A DNA stretch of 64,000 nt. Source: Capitella teleta (lineage: Eukaryota > Annelida > Polychaeta > Capitellidae). The notes under the pieces were generated by a model. The model saw only the letters and a list, made by a program, of their open reading frames with translations. It was not told the origin of the DNA and ran no database searches. The position numbers were made by a program, and so were the translations under genes. The DNA lies in NCBI GenBank assembly GCA_000328365.1, contig KB310159.1, positions 318,169-382,168 of the forward strand, read 5' to 3'. Shown piece by piece: positions 1 to 12,995 of this stretch. How positions within the stretch are numbered: the stretch's first letter is position 1; every line of letters starts with the position of its first letter.

Positions 1-3000
1 ATTATTATATGCCTTATTATTAAGATTAAGGTTTAGAGTGAGTCACTTGCGGTGAAGGTCATGCAGCCGCCCACTCGTGTCAACGATGGACTTGCAAAAA
101 GGAAAGAAAAGGGGAAAATGGCCAAAGAACTCTGCCGTATTTTACTCCATTCATATTTCACAATATTTGTTGTTCACGGTTTTCAAAACACAAGACGCCA
201 GATGGACGAACATGGAGCGACGCATATCAAGCGAAACAACTAAAACGGCATAACAACAACAACAACAAGCAGACCGCCTGTAAATCAAACTGAGAATTCA
301 GCTGATATGGAAAGGCATTCATTCTTAGACATAATTGCTGCGTAAAACATGGTTTTGTCACAGGAGGGGCCCCGTCGGTGTCGGACATTGCAATTGTAAA
401 AATGAGATAACATCGAGATATTTTCGTCATATGCTCAATGCTGCTGCTGAAACGAGGCGTCGTTATAGCAAATAATAATAATATTTATTTCGCATATACG
501 TGCAATATTACATAGAAAGACAGAAATAATTATATAACAACTAAAATCTATTGCTGAGCGTGAAGCACGTGAGAAAACCTATGGCGGGGTCCTCCCCCTG
601 GGCTAAAAACTCACAACACCAAATAGCAATATAATTTAAAGCATTAGATTTCATCCGATTGCAGCGGTCGCCAGTGTGTGAGGCCGAAGTGTTGGCAGAT
701 CCTGTACATGAACGAGGTAGCCCTCAACGCATGCACAGGGGTCAACAGCATACAAGGGACACACAGAATCACTTTTGCTGCTTAGCAATAATTGATATAA
801 AATGCTGTTCAAATTAAAAATTAGGTGGGGGGGGGGGGGTGGTTGATACGCTTGTGAATGCGATGATTGCTTGTATGATCAGCGCTCTCCGCACAAGAGA
901 CGACGCACCAGAATGCCCTAATCATACCTGCCTCCACGTGAATGCATCTCAGGGATGTTGCCACTCATCAGTTGAGCTGCTTGTTGCGTGCCTCTACGCG
1001 CAGTGTTGCCATGGTTACAGTCGCTCACCCGCGTTAGATGTCAACATAACAACTTTATGCCTACGTCAGCGTGTGTTGATAGGTGACGCCCGTTCGCGCC
1101 AAGAACAGGGTTTACGCTTTATATAACAGACCATGACCTCTAAATAATGCAGGAATAATGCAGCCACATCTAACATAGCACCCGAGCTAAAAGCTATCGC
1201 AACCGAACCGCTATTTGGACACAAATACAATAGTACACTGTTGTCCTTAATGCACAACAAGAGGTAACCTAATACATTGACATGGAGGCTGGCTTGTAAA
1301 AACAAGAGTGGACATCGGCCTATCTCCCCATTGAAAAAAAAAAAATAATAATTATAAATAACGGAGTTTCAATTGAATTATAAATACACGTCTATCCGAC
1401 ATAAAGTTCATACTATATAATGCGAGTAAAAACACAGAATGGATAAAACCGAGCCAAAATCTGTTAAAAGATTTTCATTTTGTGCAAAATTTGAGCGTAT
1501 TTCTTTTTTCTTTTTTTTTTTTTTTTTTTTTTTTTTGTTCGTCGAGACCGGAATCTGTGACAAGTGAGCAGATGACATGGTTGTCATGACAACAAGCCAC
1601 ACGTAAAGACCACTTTTCATGAGCGATGTCCCATCTTGTTTGAACAAGCTAACCTCCATGTCTATATATATGACCAAAGCCCGTGTCAACACGCATATAT
1701 AACCAATGTAATTACAATTGCTGTTCTCATTTGTCCAAGTAACAAGAGCACAATAAGTGCATTGTTAATTGATGATAATTGCTATTTTATTTTGCTCTTT
1801 ATCTATACAGTTCCTTGGTGTATGTGTATATGTATTGCAGGATTAATTAATATTCCCATAATAAGGCTCTATGAAATATTGACCTGTGTCCTTGTGGTCA
1901 GTGAGCATTAACACGAGAGTCATTACAGGTGAGTGGACCACAGGTGATCAGGTGAACTCGAGAAGAATATTTGCCTCGTGCTCACCACAGCAGGGTCATG
2001 TGATATGTGTCCATTGACTATTGCCTTGATTTCGGGCACACTGTATCCGCCGTCTTTTTCCTCTGCTTATAATTATTGCTCTCTGTTTGTTATTTTGCAA
2101 TATACGAGTATGTGGCTATATGTAAGTACGATATGCACAGATCTAGTTCCATATAAGATGTAACCGTGATCATCCTGAATCCTCGGTTACATAACTGTTT
2201 CATTGGCTCCCTGGCGAAATCAAGAAGTGGCCTACTCTAGAACACACAACATAATGATTCTTGCAATAATGAGTGAGGAATTAATAAAATGATTTTTCAT
2301 TGTGCAACACCCAGTTGGCTGCTCCGCCGGTGGATTAGCCGTCGTCTGCTCGTTAGACATGGGTGAATTTTCCCATTCGACATGTATTTAATTTATGGAG
2401 TCTGCAGGTTGCAGATTGAAACCGTGAACAAACAAAAATGAAAAACCGCTCAAGAAAGTCGGCATTACTTCGTTTCCTCGCCACGTTAAATACATCGTAT
2501 ATAAAACAATAGATATAGCGTTAATAAAGTTAAAGCAAGCTTGTTAAAGGTTAAATTAATCGCAATATTGATTTATAGGCTTCTTCTGAGGCAAGAATCA
2601 TAACGCTCAGTCTTCTAAATCCGAAGGACTGGCCATTTTAAGGTTTCGCCCAGGGCTAGGGAGCCAACGAGACTGAACCACATCCGAGCATTTAGGCTCG
2701 GATATCGCCGAATTTAGCACAGACTGAACACAAGGAAAAAGCCTTCTCGCTCAGGTATGGATGTTCAATGATCCCTCTTATCTCGTTGTGTTTTTGTTTT
2801 ACTTGATGCATGTGTATTACTCTATATTCACGTTATCCCAGGCGCACATGCACATGAATTAATTAAGGAATAAGTCACTGGAAGGAGGTGGTTATGCCAG
2901 GATTGATGATGTTCAAGTGAGTGTGAAGCCAAATAACCGACGAGACGTAGTCGAGTTTGATTATTTGGAGCCAATGTGGAGCCATTAACCTGATTATACC

Positions 3001-3525
3001 ACAAAAATTACCTGCATGTTCAATGATGTTGTCATCGTCTATTCTTACGCACTAGGAAGAGGTATCACAGCTCACAGATAATCATTATTTATGCAATCTT
3101 ATTTATGAGGGGTGATAAAAGCGTTATGATTGTGTTAAGGAACATCGAGAAAAAAAATCTAGTCACAATAGGGTGAAGCTGCATTTTCCAGTTATAATTA
3201 TTTCGCTTTTAACATAATTTCACTCAGATTGTCTTTGTTTCATTACCACTGTGGTTTTTGGTATGTTAAATTTCAACAATATTTTCAAGTTCAGTAGAAA
3301 ACTATGTTTTTTTTTTTCATGAGAACACATAGAAGAATTGAAAATAACAAACACAAACAAAAAACAAAAAGAAAGGTAAATTAAAAAACACAAGAGAATT
3401 CATTCATGGTTGATTTCAAATGTTATGCTTGCTCCAGCGGCAATATGCTCCTGATTTGCTCGGCCATCTCCGATATTAGCGTAAATGTAATCCTTGTGAA
3501 ATAAGCCAATTTGTTTTCTCTGAAA
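1..3525. other. Non-coding stretch, no gene recognised
   Basis: I see no convincing coding region here; the open frames are short and lack recognisable domains or splice structure. The stretch contains a G run at about 828-840, a T run at about 1508-1536, and an (AAT)n-like segment near 473-490. That last segment could be the tail of a decayed minus-strand LINE, but no protein homology supports it. A CATAACG heptamer lies at 2599-2605 and its reverse complement at 3122-3128. Confidence 0.5.
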
Positions 3526-4152
3526 TACAGAGTGGGCCAAAAGTAGTCTATATATTCCATGTTGAAGATCTCAATGCTTTTCAATGGTGATGCGCATTTC
3601 TGAGAAAGAGATCGCAGTGTAAAATTACACAAAGATAATTAAGAGAAATAAATACTTGGTATGGTTAATCTGGCAAGCTTTGCCGCTATTCCTATCATTT
3701 CTATTCCAAGTTCATCAACACTTATGCCGATTTATCTCAATTAATAGAGTGTACTCATCATTCTGTGATATTTCCACTTTTGGCGAACAAACAGCTAGGG
3801 CCCCGGACCATGGATAGGCTTCTTTGAACGCATAATTAAGGCAACGCTCTCGTTCTATTGTTTCGTTTTAGAGTGCTATTGTTGTGACAGTAGCACTAAT
3901 GTTTATTTCCTAAAATCAAAATAAAACAGAGAGTTTGTATTGAAGCACCTTACAAAAGATGACATTCATCAATGCTCATTCAGGGGCTCATCTGATTTTC
4001 CTCTCTTCGCGATCATTCACCACTCGCATTTGAATGTTCCTGCCTCATTCAAAATATGCTTTTTATTTGATTTCTTTGCATAAATGGGCGCAGAATAACA
4101 TAGTCAATCCATTTAACATGGAGTAGATAGACTACCTTTGGCCCACTCTGTA
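3526..4152. mobile_element. Mariner-type miniature inverted-repeat element, TA flanked
   Basis: The two ends form a terminal inverted repeat of about 38 bp with roughly three mismatches. The left end starts TACAGAGTGGGCCAAA at 3526 and the right end is its reverse complement, finishing ...TTTGGCCCACTCTGTA at 4152. The element is about 627 bp, is bounded by TA on both sides and has no transposase frame. Together these point to a non-autonomous Tc1/mariner (IS630) derivative. A second, partial copy of its right part lies at about 61450-61653, which independently supports the right boundary. Family assignment below the superfamily is not possible by eye. Confidence 0.8.
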
Positions 4153-5849
4153 TAAAGGTCGTCGTCACAATTATTTTTATCGTCAACTTCATTATGTGCC
4201 ATCATAACTTAGTAGTTCATATTTGGCCTGTTTCCGCAGAAGCAAAGCTGGATTTCGTGAACGCTGAAACTTTATACCGTTTTCATTTCGATTTACTCGA
4301 ATGAAGCAATACATGACATCCCTCAAATTCGGATAAATCATTATACACGGTAATATTTGGTTCTGACCTCTGTTAATCCTTTAAAATCAAGAAATATACG
4401 GCTCTCTGTCAGACTCTTCGATTTGATGACCTTTGATCTTTTGAGTCAAGCAGACAACATTTTACTTATAACGATGTTCATCCCCCACTTCGTACATTTA
4501 TTGCATATTTTCACAACATATATATTAAAGCCTAAAATTTCTCTGACATTTGATATTAACACCAAATTCTGGTGGTGGTACGCATAATTAACTGAAAATC
4601 GAGGGCGACGCCATCGTGCAGACGATCTTTGCGCTATTCTTCCGCATGGCTTATTTTAACGCATATGTGATCATAACGTCCAATGAGCGGAGGCGTTAGA
4701 ATAAATGACTTTTGACCTGTCTGATCAACATAGACCGATGTTATCATGGACCGCTTAACATCGGACAAAAATTATAGAAAGCGCACATCTGCATAGAGGC
4801 AATAATTGGATTATTTTTAAAGCAGGTCATCATAACGTCCAATCAGGGGTTGCGTTATGAATCGTGTTTGTTCTCCTAGAATCTCTTTTATAATGTGACC
4901 ATATGTAGGTAGGGCATAACGCACATTGTTTATTTATACGCGTTCACTATGCACGGATTGTGAACTCAAATACACAAGGCTGATTGGCTGGCAGACACAC
5001 TGAGTGGTCTAATTTATTGTATTCTGGTTAGTAATGCATTGGGTTGCACACAAAAGCTACAAACGAATATCCACGGATGATCAATGATGGCATTATCCTC
5101 AAACCTCTGACTCGACATTTTCAATTAGCGTTTGCATATTCCAAGGTCCCCTCATTGAGAGATGTATAATGTAAGCAAACTGACCCTTACGCAAACATTG
5201 ATACAACAGCTATATACCGGACCACCGCGTTATTCAAGATATAAGGGGTTGCGTCATCTACATAAACATGTACCTTATTCTCATGATCGGCCTTTCTGTG
5301 GAGGCTTTGTTCAAGGCTGACGCTATTTTTATAGCATCTCATACAGTGCGCACCACACCCCGTTCATGGCAATAATTAAAGGAAACCCACAGAGATGAAC
5401 ATTCGAGTACTGCGTATGACAGATTACTAGAGCGTACGTGTGTTAAAAAAAAAAAAAAAAAATACGGATTCATGAAAACTCCATGTTAATTACGTCATTA
5501 TTTACAACACTCTCTTCTCTCCTATTTATTATTTACAACACTCTTCTCTCTCCTGACGTCACGTTTAATTTTTAATTTGGCTCGCAAAATTATTTTTATT
5601 ATTCTGGAGCTGACTCAGAGTGCAAAGCACTGTGGATGTTGCATAAAACTTTGAACTGGGTCCGTTTCTCTACTGGGAGCCAATTAATGCAGTGACGCTA
5701 AAACAGGTGTTGTGTGGTCACGTTTAGGAGTTCTTGTTAGAATTCGCGCAGCACTGTTTTGCGTCATCTGTAGCCGACGTATTTGGTATTTTAGATTAAC
5801 AAAGAGGAGGCCATTTATGGTAATCGAGTCTTGAAATCACGGTGGCATG
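4153..5849. other. Non-coding stretch with CATAACG motifs
   Basis: No gene is visible. Four CATAACG/CGTTATG heptamers lie at 4672, 4831, 4853 and 4915. The two at 4831 and 4853 form an inverted pair. A short tandem duplication of a pyrimidine-rich unit (ATTTACAACACTCT...) lies at about 5499-5554, directly followed by a TGACGTCA palindrome. An A run lies at about 5445-5461. Confidence 0.5.
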
Positions 5850-7110
5850 CAGCGCTAGTGCGCTTGCTATTGCTCACAGATATTGGCCACATGATCAACC
5901 TGATTCTGCATGATTAGATGGCTGTCAAAGAAAGCATCAAGAGTTTTAGCCCCTTTCGTTGATTTCATATTGGCAGATCCGATATTGAGAGAGACCTCTT
6001 CGGCTTGTTTCTTGTCCGCTTATTTTTTGCATACAATCAATAGTTCGGTCTTGGCTTCGTTCAATTTCAATCTGTTCGTGCACATCCAATTTCGTACTTC
6101 TTCCAGACACTTCTTCATTCTTTCAAGTTGCTCCTTCTTTTGTGTCGAGAAGGTCAGGGTCAGCGGGCAGTGCGTAAGTGTAGTAGCGTATTCCATATTT
6201 GATATATATTCTTCGAAGTGGTGGAATGTATAGCAGAGGAATGGAAGTGGTCCCAAGACGGATCCTTCAGGTACACCTATGGAGAGATCAGAAGCAGCAG
6301 ACAGAGTGTCATTAATTTTGACATTTTGCTTACGATCCTTAAGATAGGACTTCATCCAAGTAATTGCCGTTCCAGTCAGGCCAACTTCACTCTCCAATCG
6401 GAATAGGAGGCGATCGTGGTCCAATGTATTAAATGCTGCGCTCAAGTCCAGGAGAACCATCAGAACAGCATCACCAGCATCCAGTATTCTTTCGATATCT
6501 CCTTTAATAAATAGAAGTGCAGCTTCCGTGCTTGTCCCTTTCTTGTAAGCTGATTGCATGAGATCGTGAAGTTGATTGTTTGCCATATATGACGTCAGCT
6601 CCTTAGCAACGACTTTTTCCAAGACTTTCGAAGAGAAGCAGATGTTCGATATTGGGCGGTAATTTTTGAGCTCATTTACATCAGAGTCCGGCTTTTTCAA
6701 GATAGGCGTGACAACTGCTCGTTTGAAGCCTTCAGGAACGGTCCCTGATTCGAGGGATAAATTCATAATCCGAGTAAGCATTGGTAAAGCCGAATTAAAG
6801 ACTTCTTCATTCTTTAACAGCACAGTCGGTGTAGAATCCAATGTGCATGTCATTGGAGGACATCTTTTGATTATCTCTCGAATCTCTTCTTCTGTTTGAG
6901 GCCGAAATCTGTTCATCTGTGGAGAATCAGAACCACTTTGCGATGATGTCACTTCAGTTGCGAGTGAAGTGCTCTTATCCAGATTCATGCGAATTCGACG
7001 AATTTTAGATATAAAAAAAAAGTCATTAAAAGCTTGGGCAAGGTCTTCTTCAGGAATATTAGATGGCATAAGAGTGCCGATTTTCAGAATGTAGCAAGCT
7101 CAAACATGTC
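5850..7110 (-). mobile_element. Decayed non-LTR retrotransposon (CR1/jockey-like reverse transcriptase)
   Basis: A minus-strand frame from 7069 to 6020 encodes about 349 residues of reverse transcriptase. Recognisable motifs in order are KNYRPISNI (domain 2 type), LDLSAAFNTLDH (domain 3) and GVPEGSVLGP (usually GVPQGS). The catalytic YADD box that should follow is not readable in this frame, so a frameshift lies near 6200. The downstream thumb-type segment (SLNIGSANMKS...LDAFFDSHL) reappears in another frame at about 5905-6020. The 5' half (endonuclease) is missing, as in typical 5'-truncated LINE insertions. The Q-to-E change and the frame breaks indicate a dead copy. The CR1/jockey placement rests on motif style only. 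Confidence 0.85.
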
Positions 7111-7549
7111 AGAGCTCCATTTTAAACTACAGTATATTACACATTTGATATAAAAAACTAAAAAGAAATGAAAGAAATTATTTTATTCAGAAGTGAACAT
7201 GTTTCAGCAAGCAAGATAATCCCATTACACTTCAGACATATATAAAAATCTGATTAAAGGCAAATTCGTATATGCAGCCAATCAACACTGATCACAACTT
7301 ACAGTAGAAATGAGGTAAACAAAAATAAATTCAAAATGGCTAAAATACCAAATTTCAATGGTAATTTTCAAGATCATAATTGAAACACAAGAATATCATA
7401 AGACAATCCAGTAATACTTATATGTAAAAACAAATTTTTCAATATTTTGAATGAAACGAGATATTGCCAGACACAAGAGAGGAGATATTCTTTGTGTCAT
7501 CCGCCAAAGAGTATATCGATGAGCGTCACAAAAAAGCTGAAAAGAGGAA

Positions 7550-10400
7550 TCACCTGCGAATGTTCTCAGTACCAGTCAGAGAAAGTATTCCACCAATCAG
7601 ATGCAGCGATCCAGTACACAGAACTTGTATGTGCTCAGCCGATTCTATAACATTTGGCCGCCTTCTCGATTTAGAGTCTTTGTCCTGGGACAACCAGTCC
7701 AGCGCTTCTTGGATACTTTGGAAGGTGAAGGTTGGGATAGTTTCGACTTCCGGAGAGCTGCGCTGAGAATCTATCCCAGAATCCTCACTTTCGTATGACA
7801 CGTGTTCCGACGTTTGACCCAATTGTGCGGATAATTGCTGAGAATTGACGGCTGGTTTCAACAGGGAAAGGAAGCATCGACGATTCTCATGACATTTCTC
7901 CAATTGTGAGTTCAGCGACACTGTTAAATTTGTTTGATCTGGAGGGAAGATGAAAAATATGATAAAATTAATTACGAAAATTCCACCTTTTACAAACAAA
8001 AATAGATTTTTAGATTGTTTACAAACTTGAAGCATACAAACCTGCGTTGCTCAACGTCCAGGTGGCGATGTTTGGACAGAAAACGGCACAATCAAACTGA
8101 CAAACCTGAGAAATGTAAAAACGCTAGAATCAGAATTCAACTGCGAAAAACTCCGAACCAACCAATAACGGATCCAGCAGAGATTCCGCCTTGCGATCTC
8201 CTGTCATGTTGAACAGTAATACTCGAACAACTCTTTTGCTAAATTAAACAAATAAAAATAAATAAATATAACCTGACATGATTTATTTTGTTAATGAATC
8301 TCACTTCAGTTTCTTTGCCTCTTTGGCTGATGCTTCTGTGAACCAATCAACGCATGCCTGAAATGTATTATGCAATAATGCAAAGAGACATATGTTAAAT
8401 GAGATACCTCAATGCTACGAGGAGTATGAGCACCATCAATGTAGAACGTCAGGTCAGGATGGTAGATGGTCTGGTTGCGACCAAGCCATGAAGTTGCAGC
8501 TAGTCCTGCATGATTGATCGTTCGAACAAGTTTATACCAGCATAGAAATTCTGAATTGAGTCCATTTTATTTCTAAATCGAATTTTTTTTAAAGCAGGTC
8601 TTTTTTGCGATATTCGCATAAAAGAAAGGCCATTAAACAATACCGGCGCTTGCTCAGATGTGTTTTACAGAAGCAGTTTTCTTCTCAATCAGTTTATATT
8701 TGAAGAAACGAAATTTGTAAGTTTCCAACACATAACGTGAAAACTTATCATGGCAAAAGTGGATATAATACTATTTGAATGTTGAAAAAAAATTTAAAGC
8801 TGGTTATTTCAAGTCTGCAAAAATCACATTAAGTTACCCATGAAATTTTGTCAAAGAACGAATTAATTAAAAGCGAGCAAACAATTTGCAAACCTCGCTC
8901 CATAACTTTGGTGACAGTGAGTATTTTGCCTTTTGAGATTTTTCCGTGATTATTGCCAGTGAAACAAGTCCTTTCTTCCACACCTGAAATAAAACAAAAT
9001 TCTTCAGAGCTTGACTCATACGCCAAAAATAAAAACCAACACTTGTGATGATTCTCCAACCACGTATGTGAAAGCTGCAACGCCAACGAGGCATTCAAGG
9101 CTTGCATTTTTCCTGGAATTCCCAGGGCAGCATGATTAGATTCCTGCCAGGAATACTCCTCAAAATCAGGTGCAACATACAACGGACACTGAAGAGAATG
9201 AGACAATAGAATTGCTTTCAACAGAATCAACTGACTTTAATTTCACTGGCTCGCTTCATCAAAACGTCAATAGCATTATCAGGCTGTGGCACAGTGACTG
9301 CAGGGACACCAGGCTGTCAAGAGGCATTGTAATTAACGATTAAACGATAGAATAATTAAAATTATAAACCATTTACCTTGAAGATTCCTGCTTTGTGCCA
9401 TGCGATTTTTTCGATTGTGTCGCCTAATATCGACGTGTGATCCAAACCAAGACTGCTCACACCGCAAACGACGGGAAATCTTTAAACAGAAAAAATAAAG
9501 TTTTCTTAAATATTGATTACATAATCCAGAATTCAAAACCAACCTGACTATGTTTGTGCAATCATACTCGCCTCCAATACCAACTTCCATAATAGCAACA
9601 TCAACCTTAAAAAAAAAAAAAAAAATTACCAACCCAAAAATAAAAAAGGAATTACACCACAGACCTCTTCTTTGAGGAAGACGTGGAATGCCATGATGGT
9701 GAGGAAGCGGAAGTAAGGAGGCATTGAGGCATCGTGTGTGGTCTTGGTCTTTTGCAAACTGTTGAAGCACTCCCAGAAGTACCGACTGAAGGCCTCATGT
9801 CCCAGGGGCTCCCCATTGATGCGAATCCTCTCTTGGACCTCAACCAAATGCGGTGAGCTAAGAAGAGAGTCTCGGGTTAACGAAGGAGGAGAATGAGAAG
9901 TGAGAGCAACCTGAAGAAGCCGGTTCTGAAGCCGTGGCAACGGAGGATTCTCTCCGTGAATGCGCACGTGGACCCTTTGCCTTTAGTGCCGCTTACGTGA
10001 ATCACAGACAGACGATCAATGTCCTCAAGCTGAAAAGAAGGCGAGCAATTTTTAATCGTGCGAATTCTGAGAACACACACTGACAGTGATGCCGACTCGG
10101 TTGGCTTGTGATATCGTCTCTGGGATGGAGAGGAACCGCTTCTTGTCTCTTTCCGTTTTGATTTTCTCCAAAACGACTGCATTTGTTTGCAGCGTGTTCA
10201 GGGCTTGCACAGCTTCCTGGAAACAAAAACAGAAATTAATTACTTCGTGAGTAATTGTGAATATTTCACATCATTGTAACTGTAAAGAAACAGCTCAAGT
10301 GACACCTTGCACAAACCTCAAATTCTCCAGCACACGATGAAGTCGCCTTTGAGAAGCTCATTGAGAGCAAGTGGCGGAGGAATACGCTCGAGGGACGCAT
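7550..10400 (-). CDS. FPGS: Folylpolyglutamate synthase, 14 exons, 562 aa
   Basis: ATP-dependent ligase adding glutamates to folates, retaining them in cytosol and mitochondria. Exons (minus): 10317-10400, 10085-10216, 9911-10029, 9665-9857, 9544-9605, 9377-9479, 9236-9313, 9042-9188 (boundary within 1 bp), 8894-8983, 8408-8505, 8305-8357, 8163-8238, 8042-8105, 7550-7938; all GT-AG and phase-consistent. Seen in the product: P-loop SGTKGKGST near residues 85-93, [40 protein letters not shown] near 359-366, [21 protein letters not shown] and the C-terminal TGSLHLIGG; length is close to human FPGS (587). The leader ([12 protein letters not shown]) is basic and Ser/Leu-rich like a mitochondrial presequence. 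An in-frame Met14 could give a cytosolic form. The usual WPGR box reads WLGR. Identity is secure; the 5' end is the least certain part. Confidence 0.95.
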
Positions 10401-12987
10401 CACTGCTATAATTCAGTCCACTGATGCTTCATTCATGACAGACACCCCCCCCCCCACCTTGAGATTACACTTCTCACAGTGCTGTCCGCAGAAATGCACA
10501 CATATCGCAAATAAATTCTAAAATCTCCAATTACAAATTTAAAGAAAATTGCAGAACAATAAAATTTCAACACAAAAATCTAAAATATCCAAAATTAGTG
10601 ATTGAAATACAAATTACTATCTAGATATCATAACAATATTCTCTATAGCGGAAAACCAAAGTTCTGAATGTTATCAAACTCAAGCAACGCATCAACCCAG
10701 AATTACACAATTGATAGATTTAGATAAGGATCCGATTTGGCAGATAGCCACCGGATGGAATGGTTATAAGTCATATAATGCAGGTCAGAGGTCGTCAGGG
10801 TCAGTCAGGAGGTTAGAGAGCAGGGGATCAGCATCTGGAGAGCACCACAGATGTGGGCAGCACAGCCAAGGTCATTTTTTCTCTCCAAGCAACTTTTAAA
10901 ATGTGAAAGGACCGCTTCAATTAAGAGCAACACAGCAGAGTGAAAACAGTGGGTGAGTTACTCAGAATTAACCTTTTGGGGTCATATAAAGCACAATGCC
11001 TCAGTTAAATGACTGAGTTAATTTATCAACTGAGCTGAACCATCTGTGAGCATCACAAGATGAAGACTGCTGAGTTCTTTAAATTCATCATTATGTTTTA
11101 CTCTGTTCACAGAACTCTTCAAGATGCTTTGATGAATTATAGATCAATCGGTTCCAATCTGTTGTGAATAATCTTCATGTCTACCCACAAACTTTAGAAA
11201 ATTATCACTTCTTTATTTGTAGAGGGTCATACATTAAAGCAGTAAAATGAAAGAAGCATTATAGAACAAAGTACCAGTACTCGAGGTATTTTTAAATAGA
11301 ACGCAAAATCATACAATGAAGATTCTATTGTAGAAAAGTCAGACTTACTGCACAACCATATCAATAAAAACATGACTTTGTCACTGATTCTATCTCATGA
11401 CATAGCCCTGAATGAGTGGAAACTGCAAAGTCAATGTGACCTAAAATGATCTCTTCGGCCCAAGATTAAGAATGCCAGCTTGATGACCTCTAAAACAATA
11501 AGTTATGCACAAGTAATTAAGTTTGAAATCTCAAGGTAAACAAAAAGCGTTTATTAATTATCTGTAACATCTTAAAAACAAACCTGAAAAATGATCCTCG
11601 AATGTGAATTCATTTCAAGTCAAGAGTTTGAAAGATAAATCGAACTTTGTTCCAGAAATAAATCAAACCGAGGCCTCTGAATACTGACGACGCAGTCACT
11701 TCTGTCAAATCTGTGCACTTTGTAAAAGTTTGTTATAACATAGTTGACATAAGTTGGTTATAAAAAACTTTTATTACACTCAAGTGACTTTTCAATTGCT
11801 ATCTGACCACAACTTTTAAATGACCCTTATTACATAATACATGATTCACATATCATATTATATCCAATACTAGACAGCATGGCATAATTTTCATAGCACG
11901 GACTCTTGCAGGCAGCTGATTCATTAAAATGAGCCGTTATGATTATCAGAACGTTATGATTAGCATAGACCGTTATGATTGGCAATAAACGTTATGACTG
12001 CCATGTTGCTATTTTTATGATTTAATCTTTCTCAATCATTCACCTCGTATTTATGCATGTTATCGTGGCAGGCAGCGGTCCCAAACGACATTGGCCGCAT
12101 AAATCGAGTCAATAAAGAGGAGAGAACTCGCTTGAGATACATTCACTTGATTATCCGGAGTCTTCAGAGAGTTCGCATCTGCCATGTGAAAGACGAATAT
12201 TAGCCATGCACGCCGTTTATATAGACTCTGACGTACAGAGCTGCACTCTTTGTTTACAAATGGATTCGTACGCATTAAATGTTTTGAATTATGTCATAAT
12301 TGGTAAAAAATATATTTGGAGCATGATTCGTCTGCTTTATATTATTAATTATAATTATTTTAATAATTTTTATTCAAAGAGGCAATATACGAAACAAAGA
12401 TATAACAAGTGGCTCCGCATGCCGAAACAAGAAGTGAAAGCGCCGTGCGTTGAGTTTTAATTTCTTGTATTTCTTGTATTTCACTTGTTCGCTTCTGTTT
12501 TGGCTCTGATTTCTGAATTTTATTCGTGTAAGTAATGCGTTGAGTTCTCTTTACTCGTTTTAATAGTCAAGCGACGTATATCATTCTAAATAGGTCACCG
12601 ATTCTGCTAACTCAATCAGTCAATGGCTGTAACTGTGTAACTGTAATTTGTAACATTATTTACATTAACATTTGGCAGAATTGGCTCCATCATGATCATC
12701 TGAGTCGATCTATTCAATGATTCATCTGTTCATTGACGCACCCGCCCCATGCCGAGGGCTCTGACTCTTGAAGACGCATCACTATAATTCTAGTTTCAAA
12801 AGGAGCTGAAACCAGAATGTAAATTGTTACTATAAATTATTATGCATTCCTAATTATAACAAATGTTGAGAAGTTGATCATGAAGACTGAACGCTGCCCA
12901 ATGGGAAGACATAATCATTTATTTCTACTTCGTACAGCATTGAATCTTCCTGAGTTTATAATCATTCAAATGTTGTCTTTTTCTCAG
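10401..12987. other. Intergenic region between divergent FPGS and NKRF-like genes
   Basis: No coding region is recognised. The region separates two divergently transcribed genes, so it should hold both promoters. A run of C lies at about 10445-10457, just upstream of the FPGS start. Four same-orientation CGTTATG heptamers at 11935, 11952, 11971 and 11990 form a cluster with 17-19 bp spacing, about 1 kb upstream of the NKRF-like start. A 3' splice-site-like pyrimidine tract ending in CAG at 12987 suggests an untranslated upstream exon for the NKRF-like gene. Confidence 0.5.
11935..11996 (-). promoter_or_regulatory. Cluster of four CGTTATG heptamers
   Basis: Four copies of CGTTATG, three extended to CGTTATGATT, occur in the same orientation within 62 bp at steps of 17, 19 and 19 bp. 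The sequence between the copies is not conserved. This differs from a simple satellite and looks like a homotypic binding-site cluster. No factor can be named from the sequence with confidence. Confidence 0.35.
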
Positions 12988-12995
12988 CTTGAAAA

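Noticed and set aside
2310-2430. tRNA-like segment
   Set aside because: Only loose resemblance to pol III A and B boxes; no cloverleaf could be drawn.
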